DNA from: Treponema sp. | Lineage (GTDB): Bacteria; Spirochaetota; Spirochaetia; Treponematales; Treponemataceae | Length of the DNA: 64,000 bases | NCBI GenBank assembly: GCA_016296655.1 | Contig: JAEDIW010000003.1 | Span: 22,351-86,350 of the forward strand | Reading direction: 5' to 3' | In this document: positions 42,936-51,841 of the stretch, piece after piece | Position numbering within the stretch: position 1 is the first letter of the stretch | Layout: each line of letters opens with the position of its first letter | The notes under the pieces: model-generated | Database searches by the model: none | What the model saw: the letters and a program-made list of their open reading frames with translations, nothing else | What the model was told of the DNA's origin: nothing | Made by a program: the position numbers and the translations under genes

Positions 42936-44009
42936 TTATTCTCTGTTCCATTTTGCACGGTCAGAATAATATCCCCACAAACCAATGTTGTCAAAAACTG
43001 CAGACGTTGAAGAAGAACTTCCAGAGTAGTCAAGACTTGCAAAAATAGTGTTTCCAGCTTGTGTTTTTTCAGGATTTACTGCAAGAACGGCCCATACTTC
43101 ATAATAAGAAGACAGAGTTGACGAGGCATTTGAAAAATTGTCATTTGCAGAACCTGTAGGAGTTCCCCCTGAATGAGGCATCTGCTGATAGCCTGCATCA
43201 GTTCCAAGACAAAGGTAGTCACTTGTATAGGATATAGAATAAACCACATCGCCTGCACTTTGTGAGTTCCATGTAGAACCGTCAGAACTATAATAAACTG
43301 TACTTCCCGAAGCATAGTAAATCATTGAAGCGCCATCAGTTGCTGTTTCATTTGAAGCTGCTGCAAGCCCGTTGAAAAAGTAAACCTGGCCTCCAAGCAT
43401 TGCACAGGAGTTTGAATCTTTAGTAGGTTTTGTCGAGGCATTGGTATCTCCTGTTTCCATTGATGAAGCCGGCCATGTAGTTCCATTAAGTTTATAAACA
43501 CCAGTCGAGCCGATTCTGACATAGGCCTTACGGTGTTCTTTTTGCTTTGCATTTGTACAGAAAAGGCTGACATTTGTATTTGAGTCTACTGTGTAGATTT
43601 TTGTCCAGCTGTCTTCAATGTTTTGCTTGCAGACTATGGATGTGCTGTTTCTGACCCATTCGCCTTCGTCCAAATCTTCTTTCCAGTCTGTATATAGGGC
43701 ATAAATATAGTTTTTATCAGCGGCAATTTTGGTAACCTGACCTGCTGTTCTGCTGTCTTTTGTCCAGTCAGTTTCTGTTTCGACGGCAGCGTTCCTGTAA
43801 TAAACCCCGCCGTTTTGTATTGCAATGTATTCTGTGTCGCCTCCGTTCGGATTAAAGCGGATTATGGAATTTATATGTCCAGAAACTGTTGAATCTTCAA
43901 GTTTTATTTCATCACGGATTTCATTGAAAATTTCGTCCTGGCATCCTGAAAACTGGAATAATGCTGTAATTGCAATTACTGCCACTGAAAGTTTGTAGTA
44001 TTTCTTCAT
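42936..44009 (-). CDS. Surface lipoprotein with beta-propeller-like repeats
   Basis: The 357-residue protein has a lipoprotein signal (AVIAITALFQFSGC, Cys about 22). It continues with repeated short blades such as EYIAIQNGGVYYRNA, KIAADKNYIYALYTDW, MIYYASGSTVYYSSDGSTW and ISYTSDYLCLGTD, which suggests a beta-propeller. It ends with NIGLWGYYSDRAKWNRE. It is encoded 17 bases behind the beta-barrel gene, so the two probably form an outer-membrane pair. The function is unknown. The ATG at 44009 begins the signal peptide. Confidence 0.7.
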   Translation of the reverse strand: MKKYYKLSVAVIAITALFQFSGCQDEIFNEIRDEIKLEDSTVSGHINSIIRFNPNGGDTEYIAIQNGGVYYRNAAVETETDWTKDSRTAGQVTKIAADKNYIYALYTDWKEDLDEGEWVRNSTSIVCKQNIEDSWTKIYTVDSNTNVSLFCTNAKQKEHRKAYVRIGSTGVYKLNGTTWPASSMETGDTNASTKPTKDSNSCAMLGGQVYFFNGLAAASNETATDGASMIYYASGSTVYYSSDGSTWNSQSAGDVVYSISYTSDYLCLGTDAGYQQMPHSGGTPTGSANDNFSNASSTLSSYYEVWAVLAVNPEKTQAGNTIFASLDYSGSSSSTSAVFDNIGLWGYYSDRAKWNRE

Positions 44010-44026
44010 TCTTGCCTGACCTCCAC

Positions 44027-44620
44027 CTAGAAATGATACCTTGCAATTAAACCTGCAGACAGAAACAAGCCGTAGTCGTTCCATTCTTTATGGTCTGCAT
44101 ACCATTGTGGCATATACATATATTCAGATTCGACTCCAAATGACCAGCTTTCTGCAACCCTGTAGAAAAATCCTGCCTGACCTTTCAGAATCAGACCCGG
44201 AAAGTAGTTTCTGTTCAGGTAACTTTCAAGTGCTGCACCAATACCGAAAGTCAGCGGAAATTCAAAGTTGCCTATGTACGGCTGAAAAGTTCCTGTAAAA
44301 GTCATCGGAACATAAGTAAACATGTTGCTGCCGATTGTAGGATTGTAGCCGAACTGGACGTCAAATCCCAGTGCAAAATATTCTGAAACAAAACGGTGGT
44401 AACCTATTTCTGCGGCACCTCCAGTTGAAAGCTTATCACCAAAATTCAAAGGAAACATACCCATGAGGGCTATCTTTATGTACTGATCGCCAGCTCCGTT
44501 TGCCTTGTATGAGATGTCTTCGTAGTAGTCATCGGGGGTTTCTTCATTGTCTGTATTTTGTGCAGTCAGAAAACTTATTGAAACAAGAAGTAACAAAATA
44601 ATAGAAAAAAGTCGCTTCAT
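44027..44620 (-). CDS. Small outer-membrane beta-barrel protein
   Basis: The 197-residue protein has a cleavable signal peptide (LFSIILLLLVSISFLTAQN) and alternating hydrophobic strands (GGAAEIGYHRFVSEYFALGF, MTFTGTFQPYIGNFEFPLTF, GQAGFFYRVAESWSFGVESE), ending in GLIARYHF with the terminal aromatic residue required for barrel insertion. The size suggests about eight strands, like OmpW-type or treponemal small barrels. It is first in a two-gene operon with the lipoprotein. Confidence 0.75.
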   Translation of the reverse strand: MKRLFSIILLLLVSISFLTAQNTDNEETPDDYYEDISYKANGAGDQYIKIALMGMFPLNFGDKLSTGGAAEIGYHRFVSEYFALGFDVQFGYNPTIGSNMFTYVPMTFTGTFQPYIGNFEFPLTFGIGAALESYLNRNYFPGLILKGQAGFFYRVAESWSFGVESEYMYMPQWYADHKEWNDYGLFLSAGLIARYHF

Positions 44621-44813
44621 TTTGACATTCCTTTTTGATTTTTATAAAAAAAAGCTGATAGTATTTTTATAAGAAATCAGATATAGTATCTTTTCAGAAA
44701 GATTTTACTTAAAATAAATACATAAGCAGTCTGCCTATAATATATTTTTTAAGGTCTTTTATCAACTGATAAACATTTGCCTGAACGGCAGGTTACAAAA
44801 ACTTGGAGAGAGT

Positions 44814-45689
44814 ATGAGTGCTATAATTATTGATGGAAAAGCTGTTGCGCAGGATGTTCGTTCTGGTGTTGCACAGAAAGTTGCCGCTTTGAAAGAAAAA
44901 GGTGTAAATCCTTGTCTGGCTGTAATTTTAGTTGGTTCAAATCCTGCCAGTGTTTCTTATGTTACAGGAAAGAGAAAGGCTCTGGCAGAAGCCGGCATGG
45001 AAGACCGTTCTGTCGACCTTCCTGAAACAGTAACTGAAGATGAATTGCTTGCTAAAATACATGAATTAAATGAAGATAAAACTGTCCACGGAATTTTGGT
45101 TCAGCTGCCGCTTCCTAAGCATATTAGTGAAGAAAAAGTACTGCTTGCCATTGCTCCTGAAAAAGATGTTGACGGCTTTCATCCTGTGAATGTCGGCAAC
45201 ATGATGATTGGAAAAAAAGCCTTTCTGCCATGTACTCCTCACGGAATTCTTGTTCTGCTGCAGAAAGCCGGCATAAAAACGGATGGTGCTCATGCAGTTG
45301 TAATCGGCCGTTCAAATATCGTCGGCAAGCCAGTTTCAATTCTGCTTACCCGGCGTGAATTTAACTGTACTGTTACAATCTGTCATACAGGTACAAAAAA
45401 TATTGCTGAAATTACACGGCAGGCAGATATTTTGATTGCTGCAGCCGGCCGTCCGAACACTGTTACGGCAGATATGGTTAAACCTGGAGCAGCTGTAATT
45501 GACGTAGGCGTAAACCGCATTCCTGATGCAACAAAAAAATCAGGCTTTCATCTTGAAGGCGACGTTGATTTTAATGCTGTAAAAGAAGTTGCTTCTTTTA
45601 TAACCCCAGTGCCGGGAGGAGTTGGACCTATGACAATTGCTATGCTCATGTACAACACTCTTGAAGCTGCTGAAAATACACTGGCTTGA
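44814..45689 (+). CDS. folD: Methylenetetrahydrofolate dehydrogenase/cyclohydrolase
   Basis: FolD interconverts methylene-, methenyl- and formyl-tetrahydrofolate. The 291 residues match. Motifs: the VGSNPASVSYVTGKRKA block with catalytic Tyr and Lys, VHGILVQLPLPKHI, DVDGFHPVNVG, the Rossmann motif VIGRSNIVGKPVS and TPVPGGVGPMTIAML. GGAGAG precedes the ATG. It is followed by folE2 after 78 bases, so folate one-carbon metabolism and folate synthesis genes are neighbours. Confidence 0.97.
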   Translation: MSAIIIDGKAVAQDVRSGVAQKVAALKEKGVNPCLAVILVGSNPASVSYVTGKRKALAEAGMEDRSVDLPETVTEDELLAKIHELNEDKTVHGILVQLPLPKHISEEKVLLAIAPEKDVDGFHPVNVGNMMIGKKAFLPCTPHGILVLLQKAGIKTDGAHAVVIGRSNIVGKPVSILLTRREFNCTVTICHTGTKNIAEITRQADILIAAAGRPNTVTADMVKPGAAVIDVGVNRIPDATKKSGFHLEGDVDFNAVKEVASFITPVPGGVGPMTIAMLMYNTLEAAENTLA

Positions 45690-45767
45690 TTTTATTGAAT
45701 TTGGGATGTTTCTAGTTTTTAAAAAAACTGGAGTACACATCGAAATCCTTACAAGGAAGTGCATATA

Positions 45768-46607
45768 ATGGAAAGAACTGAAAAGCCTTGTGCAAAAAAA
45801 ATGCCTGACATTCAGAATGAAGCGGATACTCGTTCTGTTCCGCTTCAAAAAGTTGGTGTAAAAGGCGTAAAATATCCTGTTCAGGTTCTGGACAAAAAAA
45901 ACAGGGCTCAGCATACGACAGCAACAGTGGATTTGTTTGTAAACTTGCCGCACAGTTTTAAAGGCACTCACATGAGCCGATTTATTGAAATTTTTCATAA
46001 ATACCACACAGATGTAAGTTTAAAGCATTTTTTTGCAATGCTGCAGGAAATCCGCGAAAAACTTGATTCTGAACGCTCTTACGGAGTTATGTCATTTCCA
46101 TATTTTGTTGAAAAAGAAGCTCCTGTTACAAAAGAAAAGGGAATGATGTGCTATTCCTGCACTTATGAAGGAAGTGTCGGCGAAAATTTTGAAAATTTTT
46201 TCATTTCGGTGGATGTTCCCATAGCAACTCTTTGTCCGTGTTCAAAAGCCATCAGTGAAAAAGGCGCTCATAATCAGCGCGGCCATGTAAGGATAAAATT
46301 GCTTTATTCAAGCTTTTTCTGGATTGAAGATTTGATTGCAGCTGTTGAACAATGTGCGTCTACTGCGTTATATTCTGTGCTTAAACGCCCGGATGAAAAA
46401 TTTGTTACAGAATATGCCTATGACAATCCGCGTTTTGTTGAAGATTTGGTCAGGGAAGTTTTTCTTGCCCTGCGGAATTTTGACATAGAAAATCCTTTTT
46501 CCTGGTTCAGAATTGAAGCAGAAACTGAAGAGAGCATTCACAATCACAATGCGTACGCCTGCACGGAATTTGGAGAATGCCCTGTTTCTCAGCACCAGTA
46601 TCCTTGA
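45768..46607 (+). CDS. folE2: GTP cyclohydrolase FolE2 (type IB)
   Basis: FolE2 converts GTP to dihydroneopterin triphosphate, the first step of folate synthesis, with a metal other than zinc in many species. The 279 residues match. The metal-ligand Cys lies in ATLCPCSKAISEKGAHNQRG, the signature of the family, and DVPIATLCP precedes it. Further conserved parts are VNLPHSFKGTHMSRFIEI and EDLVREVF. The ATG at 45768 has AAGGAAG upstream; an in-frame GTG nine bases earlier is less likely. Confidence 0.95.
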   Translation: MERTEKPCAKKMPDIQNEADTRSVPLQKVGVKGVKYPVQVLDKKNRAQHTTATVDLFVNLPHSFKGTHMSRFIEIFHKYHTDVSLKHFFAMLQEIREKLDSERSYGVMSFPYFVEKEAPVTKEKGMMCYSCTYEGSVGENFENFFISVDVPIATLCPCSKAISEKGAHNQRGHVRIKLLYSSFFWIEDLIAAVEQCASTALYSVLKRPDEKFVTEYAYDNPRFVEDLVREVFLALRNFDIENPFSWFRIEAETEESIHNHNAYACTEFGECPVSQHQYP

Positions 46608-46693
46608 GGTTGAGAGATTTTGCTGCTCTTTGAAAGGAACTTTTTCCCAATAAGGGCATATTGAAAAAAAATAGTTAACGTAGGGAATGTTTA

Positions 46694-48073
46694 ATGACTT
46701 ATTATTTTGAAACTTATGGCTGCCAGATGAATTTTGCAGAATCAGCTGCCGTTGAACAGCTTTTTATTGCACGCGGATGGAAAAAGGCAAAATCAGCTCA
46801 GGTTGCCGACTGTGCAGTTATTAATACCTGTTCTGTCCGCGCAACTGCGGAAAACAGAATTTTCGGCCGGTTGGGCTGGTTTACAGGGCTTAAGGCTCTG
46901 CGTGCCTGCGAACCTGGTGCAAAAAGTAAAAGCCTTGGAGATGCTGCCGATTACGTAAAGGACGGTCCTAAGCCTATTACAGTAATTGTAATGGGCTGTA
47001 TGGCAGAACGGCTGCTTGAATCGCTTAAAAAAGATTATCCAGTTGTAGATTATGTTGTAGGAACTTTTGCAAAATCCCAGTTTTCAAAAATTATCAGCGA
47101 AATTGAAGAAAAAGACTGCCCTAGCGAACTTGATGACAAAGCAGCCTATAAATTTGCAAGCCTTTCCTATGAGCCTGGAGCCTTTACAGCTTTTGTACCT
47201 ATTATGCACGGCTGCAACAACTTCTGCACTTACTGCATTGTTCCTTATGTTCGGGGAAGGGAAGTTTCAAGACCTGTGGATGAAATTCTTAAGGAAATTG
47301 ACGTGCTTTCATCTTATGGTGTAAAGGAAATTACACTGCTTGGCCAGAATGTAAATTCTTACAATTCTGACGGACTGAAATTTCCAGGCCTGATGAAAAA
47401 AATTGCAGACCATCTTGCAGAAACTTCGTCCCCTATCGGCTGGGTTCGCTTTATGTCCAGCCATCCAAAAGATTTGTCAGATGAACTGATAGATGTCATT
47501 GCAGAAAATCCTGTGCTTTGCCGGCACATTCATCTGGCAGTCCAGCACGGTTCTTCAAAGATTTTGAAGGCGATGAACAGAACCTATACTCGTGAACACT
47601 ATCTTGATATGGTAAAAAGAATTAAAGCAAGAATTCCTGATGTTTCCCTTACAACCGACCTTATGGTTGGCTTTCCGGGGGAGACAGAAGCAGATTTTGA
47701 AGAAGTTCTTTCCCTGATGAAAGAAGTGCGCTATGAAACTTCCTTCATGTATTATTATAATCCGCGCGAAGGAACTCCGGCTGCAAAAATGGAAAATCAG
47801 ATACCTGTCAAAGTGAAAAAAGAGCGCCTTCAGAAAATGATTGACCTGCAGCTTGCAATTACCCGTGAAGAAATGTCTGCAAGAACCAATCGTACTGTAA
47901 AAGTTTTGTGCGAAAGCGTTTCCCGTGACAATAAAACTGAACTTCTGGGAAAAACTGAACAGGATGAGCGCGTAGCCTTTGCCGCTGAAAAATCTCTTAT
48001 AGGAAAATTCGTTCAGGTTCATATTGATGAGCTGTCAGGCAATACTTTCCGTGGAACTCTGGTAGAATCATAG
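46694..48073 (+). CDS. miaB: tRNA-2-methylthio-N6-isopentenyladenosine synthase
   Basis: MiaB is a radical SAM methylthiotransferase that modifies A37 of tRNAs. The 459 residues comprise the UPF0004 domain with three cluster cysteines (ETYGCQMNFAES, INTCSVRATAENR, VMGCMAERL), the radical SAM motif GCNNFCTYCIVPYVRGREVS, and a C-terminal TRAM domain (TVKVLCESVSRDNKTELLG). A 26-residue insert (about 76-102) lies before the third cysteine. The start ATG lies 86 bases behind folE2 on the same strand. Confidence 0.95.
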   Translation: MTYYFETYGCQMNFAESAAVEQLFIARGWKKAKSAQVADCAVINTCSVRATAENRIFGRLGWFTGLKALRACEPGAKSKSLGDAADYVKDGPKPITVIVMGCMAERLLESLKKDYPVVDYVVGTFAKSQFSKIISEIEEKDCPSELDDKAAYKFASLSYEPGAFTAFVPIMHGCNNFCTYCIVPYVRGREVSRPVDEILKEIDVLSSYGVKEITLLGQNVNSYNSDGLKFPGLMKKIADHLAETSSPIGWVRFMSSHPKDLSDELIDVIAENPVLCRHIHLAVQHGSSKILKAMNRTYTREHYLDMVKRIKARIPDVSLTTDLMVGFPGETEADFEEVLSLMKEVRYETSFMYYYNPREGTPAAKMENQIPVKVKKERLQKMIDLQLAITREEMSARTNRTVKVLCESVSRDNKTELLGKTEQDERVAFAAEKSLIGKFVQVHIDELSGNTFRGTLVES

Positions 48074-48102
48074 AAACCTGGGAAAATTCTAAAATGAACG
48101 AA

Positions 48103-48186
48103 GGACTGTCTCAAAAGTAAACTTTATAGTGCTATATACACTGTAGATGCTGAAAAAATCAGTATGCAGAACTAATTAGACAGCCC
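48103..48186. repeat. MITE-like repeat R2, copy c (inverted)
   Basis: The 84-base element has termini GGACTGTCT and AGACAGCCC and, read on the minus strand, contains TTAGTTCTG, TTCAGCATCTACA, CACTATAAAGTTTACTTTTG. It follows the miaB stop by 30 bases and is in the opposite orientation to the other copies. Confidence 0.75.
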
Positions 48187-48281
48187 ATTTAACTTTCCTC
48201 ATGAAAATTTCAGATTTTTCGGTTAAAACTGCAAAATATGTGAAAGTTTAGTAATCAATGCGGAATATTCTATTGTAATAC

Positions 48282-48310
48282 TTGAAATGTTTTTGCGCTT
48301 CCTGTATAGT
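48282..48310 (+). promoter_or_regulatory. Promoter of the DEAD-box helicase gene
   Basis: TTGAAA (48282-48287), 17-base spacer, TATAGT (48305-48310). A second candidate, TTGCGC-19-TATAAT, ends at 48323. Either gives a leader of about 330 bases. Confidence 0.5.
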
Positions 48311-48317
48311 TGCCGTG

Positions 48318-48656
48318 TATAATGCGGTTTTTTCCGCTTTTGTGCAGCACGTTTGTGCTTTTTATCTGCGTGTATACCTGCCTGAATGCAAATGCTGAAT
48401 GCAAGGGCTTTTACCCCGGTCTTCCGTTAAATTGAATCTTTTTTTGCTGAAAAATCAGATTGGTTTTGATGTTTTTCCGGCAGTTCGCCACACAGAATAG
48501 AGGAAAGTTTTTACACAGTGTACAAATATTGTGCAAGATTTAACTTTCCGTTTAAGGTATAGCGGTTCCTTAAAAACGTAAGGTCAGGATTTCTGACATT
48601 TTCTGACAGACGAATTTAAGGTTCCTGAAGTGGTTTTTATAACTACCGGAGACATT
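48318..48656 (+). promoter_or_regulatory. Long leader of the DEAD-box helicase gene
   Basis: The stretch has no reading frame of note. It includes small hairpins, GCGG-TTTTTT-CCGC and AGCAC-GTTT-GTGCT followed by TTTTAT, near 48325-48368, the second terminator-like. Long structured leaders are common for cold-shock RNA helicases; that role is inferred. Confidence 0.4.
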
Positions 48657-50666
48657 ATGGATACAGAAGAAAACATCTCATTTGAAGACCTGGGCCTGGA
48701 CGAACTGGCTCTGGCAGCAGTGGCAAAAAAAGGTTTTAAAACACCTTCTCCTATTCAAGTTCTGGCAATTCCCCGTCTTTTAAACGGCGATTCCAACATG
48801 ATTGCAAAGGCTCGTACAGGAACTGGAAAAACAGCAGCTTTTGGTTTGCCGTTGATTCAAAAGGTTCGTAGTGAAAGTGAATATGTAAGGGCTTTGATTC
48901 TTGAGCCTACCCGTGAACTTGCTGTGCAGACTTGCACTGAAATGCAGTCATTTACTACAGATAAATTTCCAAGAACAGCGGTTGTTTATGGCGGAGCTTC
49001 TATGGGGCTCCAGATAAAGGACTTGCGTCGTGGTGCTGAAATTGTTGTAGGAACCCCTGGCCGAATAAAAGATCATATTGAACGTGGCACTCTGAATATC
49101 GAAAAAATCGACTATTTTATTCTTGACGAAGGCGATGAAATGCTCGATATGGGCTTTATAGACGATATTGAAGCCATTTTTGCAAAGGCAAATCCTTTGA
49201 GCAGAATTCTTTTGTTTAGTGCGACCATGCCTGCTCCGATTTTGAAAATTGCCCAAAAATTTATGGGTGACTATGAAATCATAGAAGAAGGTGGAATTAC
49301 TGAAGAACCTCTTCTGATTGATCAGAAGTATTGGGTTGTCCGCGAAAATGAAAAAATTGAAGCACTTGTCCGTCTGATTGACATGGCTTCAGACTTTTAC
49401 GGGCTTGTATTTACGCAGACAAAATCTGATGCCGATATGGTGAGCAGGCTTTTGGATGAACGTGGATATGAAGCAGCTGCTCTTCATGGGGACATTCCTC
49501 AAAGTCAGCGTGAAAAAATTCTTGCAAGATTCAGAATAAAAAAGACAAGAATTCTTGTTGCAACCGATGTTGCAGCCCGCGGAATTGACATTTCTGGGTT
49601 GAGCCATGTCGTAAACTATTCGCTGCCATTTGATGGGGCAACTTATGTTCACCGCATTGGAAGAACTGGGCGCGCAGGAACTTCAGGCTGTGCAGTAACT
49701 TTTGTACGTCCTGAAGAGCGCCGCAAGCTCAGGTTTCTGCAGCAGGCTGTTGCCCGTGCAAGCAAGGGCGAAATGAAAGAAGATACAATCCCTTCAATCG
49801 AAGCTGTTTTAAAAGTAAAACGGGAACGTATGTTTACAGAAATGAAAGTCGCCCTTGGACTTGAAAATCCTGACTTTGCCGAAAAATCTGAAACTAATGA
49901 AACTTGTGAAAAACTTGAAAATGCTTGCGGAACTGTTTTGGAAGGTGAAAATGCAGTAGAAAACAGTGAAGAAAGCAGAGCCGATTTTGCAGAATCAGAA
50001 AATGCTGCAGAAAAAAAGCTGGTACCTGTTTCTCCAGTTTTTGAGGCTATGGCAGCAGAACTTTGTGACGGGTTAAATCCACAGGAAGTTCTTGCAGCTG
50101 TACTTGAAAGAACTTATGGAAAGGCTTTGGACAAGTCGCATTACGGTAAAATTTCTGCTGTAAAGAGTGGCAGAGACGGAAGAGATGGCAGATCTTCAAA
50201 TGCATCGGACCAGCTGCGCCTGTATGTTCAGCTTGGCCGCCGCGATGGTTACAATCCTCGTTCAATTGCAGAATTTTTCAGTAGTTTGCTGAATATTCCT
50301 GGACGCATGGTTGACCGCATTGAAATGTCGTCAAACTTTTCTCTGGTAAGTCTGCCTGTTTCATGTGGAAATAGGGCACTTGATTTGAGCCGCTCAGACA
50401 GGTCTTTGCCTCACATTCATGTGGACATTAAGGCTGGAGATTTTGAAGGTGGCAGAAGAGGTTCCCGTTTTGGCGGTGGCCGCAGTGAAGGCCGTGCAAG
50501 AAGTGAAGGAAAGGGTAGGGAAATGCGTGGTGAACGTTTTGGCCGAAAAAGTACATTTCCAAAGGGCTCTGTAAGGGTTCGCAATGCATTGCGTTCGCCT
50601 GCGTCAAAAGGTAACAATGCCAGCCGATATAAGAAAAATGCAGCTTCTGCAGATGAAATGTTTTAA
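48657..50666 (+). CDS. DEAD-box RNA helicase with DbpA-type C-terminal domain
   Basis: The 669-residue ATP-dependent RNA helicase has the Q motif (FEDLGLDELALAAVAKKGFK), motif I ARTGTGKTAA, Ia PTRELAVQ, Ib TPGRIKDH, DEGDEMLD (motif II is DEGD rather than DEAD), III SATMP, and VI HRIGRTGRAG. After an acidic linker (450-520) comes a DbpA-like RNA-binding domain (LRLYVQLGRRDGYNPRSIAE), which in E. coli DbpA binds 23S rRNA, and then a Gly/Arg-rich tail. It probably acts in ribosome assembly or cold adaptation. The ATG at 48657 has CCGGAGA upstream. DEGD in place of DEAD is unusual but occurs. Confidence 0.92.
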   Translation: MDTEENISFEDLGLDELALAAVAKKGFKTPSPIQVLAIPRLLNGDSNMIAKARTGTGKTAAFGLPLIQKVRSESEYVRALILEPTRELAVQTCTEMQSFTTDKFPRTAVVYGGASMGLQIKDLRRGAEIVVGTPGRIKDHIERGTLNIEKIDYFILDEGDEMLDMGFIDDIEAIFAKANPLSRILLFSATMPAPILKIAQKFMGDYEIIEEGGITEEPLLIDQKYWVVRENEKIEALVRLIDMASDFYGLVFTQTKSDADMVSRLLDERGYEAAALHGDIPQSQREKILARFRIKKTRILVATDVAARGIDISGLSHVVNYSLPFDGATYVHRIGRTGRAGTSGCAVTFVRPEERRKLRFLQQAVARASKGEMKEDTIPSIEAVLKVKRERMFTEMKVALGLENPDFAEKSETNETCEKLENACGTVLEGENAVENSEESRADFAESENAAEKKLVPVSPVFEAMAAELCDGLNPQEVLAAVLERTYGKALDKSHYGKISAVKSGRDGRDGRSSNASDQLRLYVQLGRRDGYNPRSIAEFFSSLLNIPGRMVDRIEMSSNFSLVSLPVSCGNRALDLSRSDRSLPHIHVDIKAGDFEGGRRGSRFGGGRSEGRARSEGKGREMRGERFGRKSTFPKGSVRVRNALRSPASKGNNASRYKKNAASADEMF

Positions 50667-50864
50667 TCTGCAGAAAAATGCTAGCCCGTGCTGTAGTCAT
50701 GGCGAAGCCAGCATCTTGAACAGTCAGCAGATTTGCTTAATCCATAAGGATTTTGCATAGCCTGATTTTTTTTCAGAAAAAAAGGATGGAATTTAAGATG
50801 CCGAGCGTGAGCGAGTGACGAAAGGACGGTCTGCCAATGCATCGCTCCCTAAAATAAAAAAAAA

Positions 50865-51824
50865 TTATGCCTGATTTGTTTTTTGAGAATGTTCTGTAAG
50901 CCAGTTTTGAATAGGAACTTCCCATTTGTCAGTCTGTTTGCTTTCCTGCGAAAACTGATTGAACATATTCATGATGTGATTAACAATTTCTATACGTTTT
51001 TCCTGGTCAATTTCAGGGGAATTTTCAAAGATGTGGCTGATAAAATCCTGTGCTTCCTGCGCCGTAATGAATGGTGTGATTTTTGTCATCATGTACATTG
51101 CGGCTGAAACGCAGTTGACGCTGTGCTGTTTTACAAAAAGTACGGATTCTGTAATTGCCAGTGCCCCAGAATAAAGTTCTTCATTCCAGTTTTTCTTTTC
51201 TTCTTGAGTGAAATTTGCGCGTTCAAAAATGGTCTTGAAAAATGAAAATGTTAGGACAACGATTGCAACATGCAGGCTTGGAACACACAGGTAGTGCGGA
51301 TCTAAGCGATGGATTGCCTTGAAATGCCGTCCTTTTTTGTAATCTGGGCGGTCGGTTGTGGAAAGTCTGTAGGAATAGACTTTTGTGGCTTCAGAATATG
51401 CCTTTGTTATATAGAACAAAAAAGTTTTTGCAGCTGGAAGTGCTTGCCTTAGTCCTAAACGGAAAAAAAGCATTGTTATTGGTGAAAGCCAGAAATTTAT
51501 AAAATGAATGTAAACTTCTACTTTTTCGGGAATAAACGGAATCTGGTCGTCTAGTGGTATCTGCACGTTTACGATTGGAATTTTATAGATTTTCCATTTT
51601 TCAAAAAACTGGAGGATTACAAAATCTTTGATTACCGTTCCGATGAATTTCCATGCGGCCTTGAATGTTATCGGATGAAAAGGAAGAATCAGGTATGGAA
51701 TAAACCAGTTAAAAGACGAAAGTTTGCGTGATGAAAATTTTTGAATACGCCATTGCATTATTTTTTGTGAAAAAATATTCAAACACATTTTTTTATCATA
51801 CAATAAAATAATAATTTTTTTCAA
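50865..51824 (-). CDS. PAP2-like membrane protein
   Basis: The 319-residue protein has hydrophobic segments in the first half (NWFIPYLILPFHPI, FINFWLSPITMLFFRLGLRQ) and the motif LCVPSLHVAIVVLTFSFFKT, followed by VLFVKQHSVNCVSAAMYM. The PSLH and later His-containing segments resemble the second and third motifs of PAP2-type lipid phosphatases or transferases, although the usual downstream Asp of the third motif is not obvious. A lipid-head-group enzyme is therefore only a fair guess. The start could be the ATG at 51824, 51788 or 51758; none has a clear ribosome binding site. An insertion sequence lies just upstream. Confidence 0.5.
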   Translation of the reverse strand: MKKIIILLYDKKMCLNIFSQKIMQWRIQKFSSRKLSSFNWFIPYLILPFHPITFKAAWKFIGTVIKDFVILQFFEKWKIYKIPIVNVQIPLDDQIPFIPEKVEVYIHFINFWLSPITMLFFRLGLRQALPAAKTFLFYITKAYSEATKVYSYRLSTTDRPDYKKGRHFKAIHRLDPHYLCVPSLHVAIVVLTFSFFKTIFERANFTQEEKKNWNEELYSGALAITESVLFVKQHSVNCVSAAMYMMTKITPFITAQEAQDFISHIFENSPEIDQEKRIEIVNHIMNMFNQFSQESKQTDKWEVPIQNWLTEHSQKTNQA

Positions 51825-51841
51825 GTAGTGCCGGTAGTGCC

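Noticed and set aside
44700..44813. Possible tetrahydrofolate riboswitch before folD
   Set aside because: Only a tiny TGCC/GGCA hairpin is present; the known conserved core of that riboswitch is not visible.
50865..51824. Interpretation of the 319-residue protein as disrupted by the insertion sequence
   Set aside because: The insertion lies upstream of the reading frame and the frame itself is uninterrupted; only its promoter region could be affected.
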